NCBI GenBank assembly: GCA_934047225.1 | Contig: OW204009.1 | Location: 19,527,161 to 19,591,160, forward strand | Direction: 5' to 3' | Length of the DNA: 64,000 bases | Source: Ypsolopha sequella | Lineage: Eukaryota; Arthropoda; Insecta; Lepidoptera; Ypsolophidae | Shown here: positions 20,663 to 31,700 of the stretch, one piece after another | Layout of the letters: the number at the start of each line of letters is the position of its first letter | How positions within the stretch are numbered: the first letter of the stretch is position 1 | Notes under the pieces: generated by a model | The model's input: only the letters and a program-made list of their open reading frames with translations | Database searches by the model: none | What the model was told of the DNA's origin: nothing | Translations under genes and position numbers: made by a program

Positions 20663-22539
20663 TCAAAAATTAGGTTTAATCAAATGTTCCACATCATCAT
20701 AATTCAGTTTTTGTAGCCAATTTAGTATTACAGGTTTAATTTGATGGTTGTTTAAAAGTTTAATCTTTGGGTCATTATTAAAAAAAGCATTATAGAGTCT
20801 AGGTGCAATGTTATAGAAGTTCCTACGAGCAAACTCATTGGTTACGAATGGAACAGGGCAGTGTTGAACACGTTTCTTAGTAGCAGGAATATTTGGAACA
20901 ATAGTCCTGTGATATCTTCGAATGGTGAGTAAGACAAAAAGTTTTCGAACTGTGAGTACGTCAGCCTGTTCATAAAGTAAAGCTGTAGGATGACGAAACT
21001 TAAGAAACAGTGTTACCTTTAAAACAGCTCGTTGTGCTCGCTCTATTTCTAACAAGAAAGTTTTTGCAGCACTACCCCAAGAACATATGCAATAACTTAA
21101 GATACATTGACAAAGAGCTTTGTATACTTGTATTAGCAATTTTTTGTTTGCAACCAGTCGTAAATTCTTGAAAATATACATGAGTTTTCTCACTCGTGCT
21201 GAGGTTGCTGCAATATGTGCCTCCCACTTCAGTTTGTCATCTATTATAACCCCAAGATATTTTAAAGATTGGGTGCGTTCAAGTAGAGTGCATTGACATG
21301 TCGTTTTGAAGCGATTCCAATCACGATTACAGGGAAAAGTATGCAGCTTCAATTGAAAGGAAGTAGACGGGTTACACACTACTGTTTTGCTAAAGCAAAG
21401 ATACTTCGTTTTTCGTGTGTTCAGGGCTAGGAGACTGTCTTCAAGCCAGGCGGTCACTTTGCTTAACCCTTTTTCTGCTTTATCTTTTACTGCACTCCAA
21501 GACTTTTCATGAAATATAACAACAGTGTCGTCAGCAAACATCAATAGATCAGCTCCTTTAATGTTAATAGAGCAGAGCTCATTGATGTAGAGCAAGAAAA
21601 GAGTTGGTCCGAGGGTACTTCCTTGTGGGACACCATAAGAACAGGAAGCTTTACCACTCATGTGCGTACTGACCCTTACATGTTGCTCCCTGTTAGTGAG
21701 ATAACTTTCGAACCACGACAACACCAGTCCTTTCACACCAGCATTTTCTAATCGGGCCAAAAGTATTGGAATAGAGACTGTGTCAAATGCCTTCTTTAGA
21801 TCCAGAAAAACTCCAAGACATCTATAGTTGGCGTCCAAGTAGTTGGTGATCAATGTTGTTAATTTTAGTACTGCATCATCTGTGGACCGTCTTGCTCTAA
21901 AACCGTACTGGTTTTCAGCGAGAAGATCGTGGCTCTCTAGGTAACTTACAAGTCTTCTGTTAACAACTTTTTCCAAGATCTTGGTTAAAGTTGTTAACAA
22001 AGAGATGGGTCTGTAATTAGACGGAAGTTGCTTATCACCATCTTTAAAGATGGGACAAACCAGAGCAACCTTAAAAAGGCTTGGAAATGTACCCGAGGAT
22101 AGGCTTAAATTGCACACATATGTGATGGGTAGCACAAGCTGGTCACAGAAGTCTTTAATGATTTTCGTAGAGATATTGTCCCAACCGGGAGCACTATCAG
22201 ATTTAAGTTTTAGAATAATGTTCCTATTTCTACTGGATCAGTAGGTGTAAATGTCATCGAAGATATTGGAGCTTCGTGACTTTTAGCCTTTTTAGCTAGG
22301 TCAAGATCGGTGACGTTCATCTTGTCTAGAGTGCTATTAGCAAGCTCCTCTCCAATAGACGTGAAATATTCATTTACATGGTTTAGCGAATCTAATGGTG
22401 TGTCTTTAATGGTTACCAGGTCAAGCGACGATTCTTTTTTATTTTTCATATTGCACACTTCTTTTATAATATTCCATGTCCCTTTTATATTGCCCCTAGA
22501 CTGTTCAATTTTTGATTGGTAATAGGATTTTTTTGCGGC
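20663..22539 (-). pseudogene. LINE family D ORF2, RT part
   Basis: The 490-codon frame from 22135 to 20663 encodes a nearly complete RT. It contains LLTTLTKILEKVVNRRLVSY, FLDLKKAFDTVSIPILLARL (first catalytic Asp region), YGVPQGSTLGPTLFLLYINE and LLMFADDTVVIF (catalytic FADD), then the thumb (LKYLGVIIDDKLKWEAHI) and the C-terminal LSYCICSWGSAAKTFLLEIE. The upstream linker continues in another frame at 22560-22210 (NIKGTWNIIKEVCNM, LANSTLDKMNV), so a frameshift lies near 22200. Reverse transcriptase copies LINE RNA at the nicked target. The copy cannot make full ORF2 because of the frameshift and the insertion at 22574. Confidence 0.8.
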
Positions 22540-22573
22540 TTTAATAACTTTGTTGCACATGTTGCGATATTTT
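22540..22573. repeat. Left copy of 34-bp direct repeat flanking the insertion
   Basis: The 34 bases beginning TTTAATAACTTTGTTGCACA recur exactly at 23566-23599. They belong to the LINE and mark the duplicated target. Confidence 0.85.
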
Positions 22574-22615
22574 TAACCGACTTCAAAAAGGAGGCGGTTC
22601 TCAATTCGACTGTAT

Positions 22616-22648
<33 letters not shown>

Positions 22649-23565
22649 GCGTTGTTACTCCATAACTCCGTCATTTCTGAACCGATTTGAACAATTCTTT
22701 TTTTGTTTGAAAGAGTGTACTTCCAGGTAGGTCCCATTTTAGGTTTGGTCATGATCTGATGAAGGTCTTCAGAGATAGGCAGTGGAACTCCTCAGAAAAT
22801 GACAGCATACCTCTCGAAATTAAGGTAATCGCTTTGTACCTGGGTGCTGATTACAAGGTATTACTTGAAAATCATCATTCTTCCACCTGACCTTCGATCC
22901 TGGCTTCATCACCATATTCACCATAGAACTCCTCAACGGATCAGAGCACATAACTCGAGATTGCGGCAATCACTGCGTTAGGGTGCTAATTCAAGGGTAT
23001 TGCTTGGAGATTACCAGAATACCCACCTGACCTTTGATCCTGGCTTCATCACCATAGAACTCCTCAACGGATGACAGCACATAACTTTGGATTGCGGCAA
23101 TCAGTTTGTGTTATGGTGCTCATTGCAGGGCATTGCTTGAAAATTGCCAGTGTACCCACCTGACCTTCGATCTTGGCTTCATCACCGTAGAACTCTTTAA
23201 CGAATGACAGCACATAACTCGAGATTGATAGCAGGAAGCTACTCAAACATAGCTACTTATACTCACTTGAACTATTAAAACCACGTTTGCAAGAACTACC
23301 CATATTTCACAATTTAACCCAGCAACACTAAAAAATGTGAAATAAAATAAACTTTTAACAAAAAAATAGCAACCGACTTCAATAGTAACAGCATTTATTC
23401 ACTAAAAAGTTAATAATAATTCTATAAAGACCGATGGTACCGAAGCAACACTTTTGCCGACTTCTTTCTTCCTGAAACATTATGTTATCTAGAAGTCGGC
23501 GTATTTCCTACGATATAGCAACATAAAAACCAATATAAGAACGCCGACTTCTAGATAACATAACG
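22574..23565. mobile_element. AACCGACTTC-family element, 992 bp, inserted in LINE D
   Basis: It starts TAACCGACTTCAAAAAGGAG, carries a long poly-T run at 22618-22647, and has about 135-bp internal units as in 13921-14700. It ends with a hairpin whose arms are ATCTAGAAGTCGGCGT and its complement around a 38-bp loop, closing on ATAACATAACG. Flanking 34-bp direct repeats mark both borders. It is the same family as the giant inverted repeat at 13580-15616 but in a single, non-inverted copy. No protein is encoded. A long, exact duplication points to target-primed or staggered-break insertion rather than to a cut-and-paste transposase. Confidence 0.75.
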
Positions 23566-24366
23566 TTTAATAACTTTGTTGCACATGTTGCGATATTTTA
23601 TGTATTCAAGATGTAAAACTACAGTTTCAGGTGACTTTTTAGCTTTCTTAAATAACCGATCTCTTTTACGTATAAAGCGGACCAAACCAAAAGTAATCCA
23701 TGGCTTCAAAGGCTGTTTGTTTTTAGAAATTGTTGACATAGAGGTGTTATCATTTACAATAGTTCGGAGCCGGTTAACCAAAAACTCTGCAGCCTTGTCA
23801 GCATTTGTTTCCTTAAAAAGATCCTCCCATTTCTCTTCAAAAAGACTTCTGCCAACAGATTCATAATCTACCTTAACTTTTGAATAAGTAATAGAGTTCT
23901 TTTTTGTCTGACTTTTATCTATATAAAGAAGAATAGGAGAGTGGTCAGTAAACTCTTGAAAGACCAAAGTTTGGCAATAATGGGTCGATTTAATCATAAA
24001 ATGATCCAGACAGGACCTTTTTCTAGTCGGTTTATCGATACCTTGCCTTAATCCTAATGAAGCCATAAGATTCAAGTAGTCATTTACTGTAGTACACTGA
24101 TTATCTGGCATGGTATTAAAATTAATGTCACCAACCAAAATAATATTTTTAGTTTTGATCGTTTGCAGAATATTACCCAGGGAATTAATGAATAGATTAG
24201 GATCAGTAGGAACTCGATTTGTCCTATGGTGTGGTCTATAAGAGCAAACAATGGTATATTCATCTGAAATATTTAGAAGTATGCAGTTGCCATCGCTCAA
24301 ATTTGGTTCACATGTCGTTACCTCTATCTCATCTCGAACGTAAACTACCACGCTGTCATTTTACGG
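23551..24366 (-). pseudogene. LINE family D ORF2, endonuclease part
   Basis: The minus frame reads an AP-type endonuclease: VVVYVRDEIEVTTCEPNL, NIILVGDINFNTMPDNQ, RKRSCLDHFMI and FTDHSPILLYIDKSQ. These match the conserved GDFN, LDH and DHxP blocks of LINE nucleases. The linker follows down to the insertion point. The N-terminus of the nuclease is missing, cut at about 24366. Confidence 0.75.
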
Positions 24367-25639
24367 CATTTTACATAGAGCGATACGTATGGTTACGCGC
24401 TTTTTTTCTGTTCACACTTTTTTTCCACAGTTAGGTTACGCTTGGTCATTATTGTGTCTGATGGTCATTACTGCGCTTGATGGTCATTAGCGTGCCTGAT
24501 GGTGATTACTGCATTAGACTTACGCAAAAATCTACGGAAGTCGGCAATGGAAAAAATTACTGATAGTATGAAACTGCTTGTAACCACTCCACGAGTCGCT
24601 CGGCAGCACGGTCTCGTCATAAGGATGGTGACAAGATACGGCCAAAGCCTTCCCTCAGTAATAGGTGCTCTCTCTTTCTTTTTACCTACGCTAACAACGT
24701 AAAGTTCTTTTCGCTACATTTTTTCTTGTTATCTTGTTAATTTTGTAATAACTACGTAAAGCAAACATATAGTTTAAATTATAATGAGATTGTAAACGTT
24801 AATTTCTCCAGTTATGTTAAATTGTGTTTTTTATGTGTGTGTGAGATGCTGTAAGGGTGTATGTATGTGTGTGTGTGAGGTGCTGTATGTAAAGTTGCGC
24901 GCATCTGGAAATTTTAAAAACAAAAAGAAACATAAGAATAAGAATAAGTTTATTTACCAAAAAGAAAATTACATTAGATTTTTAACTTAATTAAAGTTCA
25001 GTACATTAACAGTGGTCCCCAAAACTAGGTCGAGCCTGAACCGCGGGGGCCTAATAGAACTACATTTGTAATCGTATTGACTATAGATCAGTATTTAATG
25101 TGTATGTAGAAAATATGATAAGTGTAAGGGTGAGGGAGAGGGTGTGAAAGGGTGTGTGAGAGGGTATTTGTATGTATGTTTTGAACAAAGATTTGGTGAC
25201 ATAATGATTTATAAAGTGATATAAAAGAAATGAGAACGGAGCTACTAATTGGTGTTCGACAAATTACCAACGTGACGTACGACCTCCGCGATAAAGTGTG
25301 GCCGTGAGAGAAAGAACGAAGAACATGTAGCTACGTCACAGACATGTCGTTCGTGCTCATCTATACACCTATGTGAGACAGAACTAGCTGCATAGTTTGT
25401 GTGCACTACGGATTTAAAAGAGAGGTGTGCACCTGGCGCGCAACTATGTATATGGTGCTCGAATGTCGGAGGAGTTCAGGGAAGTCAACAAAATAACGTA
25501 CGACGTTGTAGAGAAATTTTAAGTGGACTACGAGACTTCTGTACATAAGGAACGACAAGTACATAAGGAACGACAAGTCGTGTTTATTGAGATTAGTAAC
25601 GTACTAGTTTCTGGGATCATTTGATCGGAAATAAAAAAA
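24367..25639 (+). other. Intron 2, low-complexity and LINE-tail sequence
   Basis: It contains an 18-19-bp minisatellite (CTGATGGTCATTACTGCG type, about 24445-24515), GT-rich stretches near 24830-24890, and a LINE 3' tail in minus orientation from about 24925 (AATAAGAATAAGTTTATTTACC) to 25250. An 18-bp tandem duplication (TACATAAGGAACGACAAG) is at about 25544-25579. No gene is supported. Confidence 0.5.
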
Positions 25640-25679
25640 AAATTGTGTTTTCTCTATTATATAAATGTGTATGTGTCAG

Positions 25680-25826
25680 GTAACAGGGTCACCATACCAA
25701 ATATAATAATAGAAGAATATTCCAAAATGCCAACGTATGTCACTCAAATGAAAAGTTTTTATCGGGTCGGTTATGTTCAATGGGTTTGGTGCACGCAAAA
25801 TGAAACCATACATCTTATAGGCCTTC
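25680..25826 (+). CDS. Doubtful second-half Fn3 exon
   Basis: After TGTGTCAG at about 25679 the phase needed to continue the 16409 exon gives GNRVTIPNIIIEE, which looks like strand E of an Fn3 module. The frame then loses the usual strand F/G pattern, although it ends NETIHLIG, close to the domain ends of the neighbouring modules (SDFIG, NTIFIG). The only base pair available for a donor there is GC, not GT. It may be a decayed exon, an exon with an upstream donor such as GTATGT at about 25735, or a chance match. Confidence 0.3.
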
Positions 25827-25869
25827 CGCCGGCTATTTAATTAATATGAGTACTTGGTGATGTTCCCAG

Positions 25870-26169
25870 AGCGGCCCGGTCCTCCCAAAAACTTTCTGGT
25901 GAAGCTGGTAGACGAGGATGCTCGCACTGCCACACTCCAGTGGGATTTGTCCGAGAAAGCAAACATCGAGCACATCACTGGATACATCGTTGAGTTTAAA
26001 GATACCAAGAAAACAGGAAGATGGACTGAGTCTAAAGTGAAATGGACAACGAGCGACAACATAGTTACAGCTACAGTAGAGGGACTTGAAGGTGGGATCT
26101 CGTATGTTTTCCGAGCAAAGGCCGGCAATATTGCAGGATATGGAAATGCCAGTAACTCCGACTTTATAG
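25870..26169 (+). CDS. Complete Fn3 module exon (100 codons)
   Basis: It lies between acceptor TTCCCAG and donor GTAAGT, is exactly 300 nt and is phase 1 at both ends. Fn3 landmarks are in order: ERPGPPKNFLVKLVD (linker and strand A), TATLQWDLSEKANI (Trp), ITGYIVEFKDTKKTGRW (Tyr), VTATVEGLEGGISYVFRAKA (strands E-F) and AGYGNASNSDFIG. This is an entire module on one exon, the usual build of repeated muscle-protein genes. It can be skipped or included without changing frame, which allows alternative splicing; that is inference from phase only. Confidence 0.88.
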
Positions 26170-26219
26170 GTAAGTTCCCAATAAGAATCCAAAAAGTTCC
26201 CATTAAGTTCCTAATAATA

Positions 26220-26313
26220 ATTGTGCTATACTATGCTAAATATTGGCAGTTGTACTATGCTATATATTGGCAGTTGTACTATGCTATATTTTGGCGGTTG
26301 TATTATGCTATAT
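26220..26313 (+). repeat. Minisatellite, unit about 25 bp, four copies
   Basis: TTGTACTATGCTATATATTGGC and close variants repeat in tandem just downstream of the 25870-26169 exon, inside a 244-bp intron. Confidence 0.75.
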
Positions 26314-26413
26314 ATTCAAAATCTCACAAACAAAGTCGTGGGCAACAGAAACAATTATTATAACTTAAATTTTAAGATAAATGTTTTTGTAATAATTTAA
26401 AAACTTGTTTCAG

Positions 26414-26713
26414 AAAAACCATCTTCCCCAAAAAATCTCAAGGTAAAACATATGCTAATTGATAAACATGGTTCTGTGAGATTAGAATGGAATGAACCCG
26501 ACTTTAATGGTGGTAGAGCAATTACTGGTTATATAATGGAGTACATGAATAAATATGCGAATGAAATGTGGACGCCAGTAAAAGTTAATAATGCTGCAAA
26601 CTATATGGATGAAGAAATAACGGACATTAATGTTGAAGATTTTATATATCAATTTAGAGTTAGGGCGGTAAACCCTGCTGGGAAAGGGAATTACAGTAAC
26701 ACTATTTTTATTG
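26414..26713 (+). CDS. Complete Fn3 module exon (100 codons)
   Basis: It starts after TTGTTTCAG and ends at TATTG/GTAAGT, is 300 nt and phase 1 on both sides. Landmarks are EKPSSPKNLKVKH, VRLEWNEPDFNGGRAITGYI, MEYMNKYANEMWTPVKV, INVEDFIYQFRVRAVNPAG and YSNTIFIG. It is the third well-supported one-exon module of the gene and keeps the same length as 25870-26169. Downstream the sequence is intron; no fourth module is visible before BEL-2. Confidence 0.88.
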
Positions 26714-27384
26714 GTAAGTTGTTAATAATGGTACTAAGTGAAAGCCAAATGTGCGATCAACAATTAATGAGTTAATTAGTAAGATGGATTCAATCCACGA
26801 TCTGGAGCGATCTATTGTTTTACCTATATTGAAGATTAAAAGTGTTAAGCTTAGAAAAGAAAAATATAGTTTTAGGGCTCATTTATGTTACTTTAATTTA
26901 CTTTTAAAATATCTTATTTATTGTTTATTTTAGTAGAGGTAATACTGTATCTGTTTTTTTTTTACGTTGATTCTCCATGTAGAAGGTACTTACTCGAACA
27001 ATAGGACGCTGGGACTCGTGCAGAGAATTAGCGAGTGCAAATTTGTCAAAATAGACCTGAGTGAAGCTGGCGAACCACTTTTAACGAACGACTTTTAACG
27101 AACCGTTTTTAATATAGCACGACCAAATTAAAAAGTCGTTTTTTAAAACGTAATAAATGACATTTATGCCTTCTAATTACCACAAAGACACTTGTAGGTG
27201 ATGTGCAGCAGTCGTGGGCACACACTTTTGTTTGTTCCGTGTAAAAGGATTTCATCTGGAAGCTGCTATGGATTAAACAAAATTTTCAGCTAACCAACGA
27301 TTTTAAAAGAAAGCTGAACCTTAAAAGAGACCAGAGATATATCCAGGTGATGGGCAGCAGCCCGTGGCATACACCTGTACAAGT
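26714..27384 (+). other. Intron after the 26414 exon
   Basis: No exon is visible. It holds a diverged repeat with a CCAGGTGATGGGCAGCAGC core (27190-27230 and 27340-27385) that returns right of BEL-2 near 34410, so BEL-2 sits inside a locally repeated tract. Confidence 0.45.
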
Positions 27385-27389
27385 CTCAT

Positions 27390-27612
27390 TGTTGGCGCCT
27401 ACAGTTGAATGGACATTACCGATGTGTGATTTTTGCTACTGTTTGTGCATCAGGCACTTCTGTTCGTGTTTTTATCCTACCTACATAAAATTGTTACATT
27501 CGTCATCTGGTTTTCAACAAAAGCATACGCTATAATTATTGTCAAAATTAATTAAATTACTTTTTTGGTGTTTAACTGAGTTTCCTTAACTCCATTATGT
27601 CCCGCTGAGACA
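27390..27612 (+). repeat. BEL-2 5' LTR
   Basis: Bounded by TG and CA, preceded by CTCAT. Base-for-base comparison by eye with 34080-34302 found no difference. Confidence 0.92.
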
Positions 27613-27617
27613 TAAAT

Positions 27618-27635
27618 TTGGCGACCGTGCAGGAC
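27618..27635 (+). promoter_or_regulatory. BEL-2 primer binding site
   Basis: TGGCGACCGTGCAGGACT begins five bases after the LTR. The same TGGCGACCGTG core follows the 5' LTR of BEL-3 at 38970, so the two elements probably use the same tRNA primer. The tRNA was not identified. Confidence 0.65.
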
Positions 27636-28755
27636 TGTATACGCAAATTACGCAGTCGGAATTAAAGATCTGGCTAAGGAGCGCAATTTTCTGAAACTGC
27701 ATTGAAGAAGACTTGATTGGCATCAAGCATCAAGAACACCAGCCACATCAGCAGTCAACAAGTTCAAACAGTGAAGATTAAGCAGCGTTTGGAGTTGAAG
27801 AGTAATTCAGAGGTCATCGGGCATTTCGGGCAGTGACGTAACAAAAGCATCACACCGTGGCTTAAATCATCTCAAAAGATAAGTGCCCTGGTTTCTCTCA
27901 ACCCGCTTTAATTCCCAAAATTAATCCTAAATTACCTAAAGCACCAAAATTCATCCTAAATTACCATAAGTGTACCTACATTACAATACCCACCTATTTA
28001 ACTACAAAATCCATGATAAACCTGACCTACCTAAATAGCCAAATACAAGGTTAATCCTTATAAGTCTACAATCACTTACCTAAATATACCTATTTCATAA
28101 GAACAAATCCTTCCTAAACATTCCATTATCTATCTACAAAACAAATTAATCCGCAGAATAATTTCTAAATTGCTTACTTGTGCATATTCTCATAATTTCT
28201 ATAGTTAATTACTGTACTTAATCCATCTAGTCGAACCTACACACAAAACATCACGAATTAAACGTTTTTAGTTATTTGTCACATCTATAGTGTAAAAAGG
28301 TTCCAACTTTGTTTACATTACTTCGATCAAAGAACAAGTATGTTAACACAAGAGTAAAGTGGCCAAATTAATATAGTATTTCACTTCATAATATTCGGAA
28401 TATTATTTCACGTTTGCTATTTAGTAATAAACAAAAACTAAACTGCACTATTATATATACAAGCTTGACCCGGTTTTGCCGAAAATTCCAGGTTTCCGCA
28501 TCTGATGCGCTATCAAACACTGAGTAAGCAAGTTACTGCGCGTTCTGTCAGCTGATCAGCTGTGTCCTTGGGTGGTAAGCGGTTCCAGTTTCCCGTTCAG
28601 CAGGTGTTACCGGGCGAGGAGCGTGAGATACAAATTATTTATTTTAGTTAGCAACGACAAGTTGAGAGCGATACGCAAGTGTTTGTTGTGACCGGTTCGC
28701 TATTGTGTAAAATTTATTTTCTACTTGTGAACAACTTACATATTTGTTTGTTGCA
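27636..28755 (+). other. BEL-2 untranslated leader
   Basis: About 1.1 kb, A/T- and C-rich, with repeated CCTAAATTACC-type motifs from 27900 to 28100. No supported ORF. Confidence 0.6.
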
Positions 28756-31700
28756 ATGGCACCAGTCGAACCTAGTGATTCATCTAAAGAATTAATCATA
28801 AAGCGTAGTTCCATTAAGGGGCAAATTACTAAATTCAAAAATTATTTGGAAGATTTTGCGAATCGCACTCAGCTGGAGACCATTGATATTGCTAAATTGA
28901 CTGTTAAACTTGGCAAGTTTGAATGCTTGTCTACAAAATTCGATGAGTTGCAGAGTCAGATTGAGGTGCTAAACTCAGAAAATCTTGATGACGAGTTAGA
29001 CGAGCGCGAATATATTGAACAAAATATAATTGATTGTATTGCTGATGCCAAAACAATCCTAAATTCACAAAACGACATTTCTATGCGAAATGAACAGGAA
29101 AGACGCCTCTCCAGTTTGCATGAGGTGCAAGGTAGTATTGATAGTCAAGATGTAGGTGTAAAATTACCTCAAATTCATATCGATAAATTTAATGGCTCAT
29201 ATTTTCGTTGGCTGGAATTCCGCGATACATTTACGAACATAATACATAAGAATCAAAAATTTTCATCAATCCAAAAGTTCCATTATTTGTCATGCTATTT
29301 AGAAGGTGACGCGGCAAGGGTAATAAGTAATATCGGAGTATCATCCGCCAATTACGATGATGCTTGGAAGTTGCTGTGTGAGCGGTATAATAATAAAAGG
29401 TTACTCATAGTTCATCATCTCAAGTCTTTGTACAATATTCAAGCTATAACTCGCGAATCTGAAGGTTCGCTACGTTTCATTGTAGACCACATCACTAAAA
29501 ATTTGCGTGCGTTGGCAACTCTTGGCCAACCGACAGACAAGTGGGACACTTTGATTATATATACATTATCCCAAAAACTTGACAATAACACGCTTACAAG
29601 GTGGGAAGAACATCGTAACACTCTTGATGATGACTTTCCAACATTAAAACAATTCACCAAATTCTTAACTGATCGTGCTAATGTAGTTGAGTCGATAAAT
29701 CGTCACAAATCCAATACTAACTACTCTAAAGACTCACGTCTACCTGTATCGGGTCACAATCAAAATCATAATACACACAAGCAATTTTCAAACACCAAAT
29801 CTTTTGCAAGTACAAGTCAAGATTCAAGGTCAAGTGCTTATTGTTGCATCGTTTGCAATCAAAATCATAAGATTTACGATTGTCCTACATTTAAATCAAA
29901 AAACGTCCATGAGAGACTGGCTGACGTATCAAAATACAAGTTATGCATTAATTGTCTAAGACAAGGTCATCCAGTGAGTGAGTGCCGCATGGGCCCTTGT
30001 CGCGAGTGTAAAGGGAGGCATAATACGTTAGTGCATAAGCCTCACACTAATAACACAAGTACCGTCAACACTGCAACAATTCAATCCGAAACAGGCGCGT
30101 ACTTTTGTGATCAAAATCAGCATACCACTCAAGAAGTGATTTTATCCACAGCAATAATTGAAGTCTCTAACCCCACAACCCATCAAAAGGAAAAGGTTAG
30201 AGCTCTTTTAGACTGTGGCAGTGAATTTTCATTTATTTGTAAAGAATTACAACAAAAACTATCGCTAAATTCAACCCGCATCGACTTAAATGTTATTGGC
30301 ATTGGCAATAACTCTACCAATAAAGTAAATGAAAGTTGCGTTGCCCAGTTAAATTCTATGAATACCAACTACAATGTTACTCTTTCTTGCTTTGTATTAG
30401 AAGAGCTAACAGGTAACTTACCAAAACAAGAGATTAATTTACAAAATTTACAATTACCTAAAAACATCAAACTGGCTGATCCTACATTTGACCAACCTGC
30501 TCCAATTCAATTATTGATTGGTGCCGATATTTTTTGGGACATTTTGGGATGCGAACAAAAATCCCTGGGTCCTAATAACCCCAAAATACGCAGTTCCAAA
30601 CTTGGCTGGTTGATGGGTGGCCCTATTTATTCTAAAACAAAAAACACTAACAAAATTCATTGCAATCATGCTACACTATCCAAAGATTCATCTAAAGAAT
30701 CCGAAATCGACAATTACAAACTTCATTGCAATCGTGCAATACTATCCAAAGATTCATCTAAAGAATCCGAAATCGACAATTTACTCGCCAAATTCTCGGA
30801 GTTGGAAGAAATTCCCCAAAAATCTGTTCTAAGCAACGTTGAACAGGCCTGTGAAAGACATTATATATCAAATGTTTCTCGCCTAAATAACGGTAGATTT
30901 TGCGTAAAACTACCCTTGATCGACTCACCAGACTGCCTAGGAGAGTCCTATTACTTAGCAAAAAGACGTCTTTTGAATTTAGAAAAGCGTTTTCGAAAGG
31001 ATCCAAATTTAAAATCACAATATGTGCAATTTATAAAGGAATATTCTGAATTAGGCCATCTGTCAGAATCTCCTGTGGCCAAACCAAATCCGTCATATTT
31101 CTTGTGTCACCACGCTGTCTTTAAAGGTGATAGTGAGTCAACCAAGTTCCGAGTCGTGTTCGATGGTTCTGCGCCAACCACTTCCGGTTTCTCTGTCAAT
31201 GATGTCCTAATGGTAGGCCCAAATGTCCAGGACTCTCATTTCTCCATCTTGATCAGGGCAAGACAATACAGATATCTTCTAACAGGTGACATACAGCATT
31301 TTTATCGCGAAGTACTTGTCTCTGAAGAAGACCGAAATCTGCAATTGATCTTATGGAGGGAAGATGAGTCATTGCCTATCAAAACGCTGCGACTAAATAC
31401 TCTCACTTACGGCACCGCAAGTGCGAGTTATTTAAGCACGCGATGTCTTTGGCAGGTTGGAGAGGAGTGTGGAGATGAACACATAAAAACAATAATACAA
31501 AAAGATTTTTTCGTTGATGACATGATTACAGGTTCAAACGATGAAGGTCAATTACGCAACATTCTAAATTCAGTTTCCAAAGTTCTAAATGAAGCTTGTT
31601 TTAAATTACGAAAATTTAAATCTAACTTACCTACAATATTTGAAAGTTCAGATATCAATACACAAGAAAACTTAGCACTTAGCGAATCGTCGAGCACGCT

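Larger units (their letters stand above)
20265..24366 (-). mobile_element. CR1/Daphne-like LINE (family D), split by a 992-bp insertion
   Basis: The element runs leftwards from an endonuclease at 24366 to a simple-repeat tail of (AATGAAA)n seen on the plus strand at about 20266-20295. It is 5'-truncated inside the endonuclease. Removing 22574-23565 and one copy of the 34-bp direct repeat rejoins the coding frame between the endonuclease part and the RT linker. Most of the RT ORF is intact, so this is one of the younger LINEs in the window. Confidence 0.8.
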
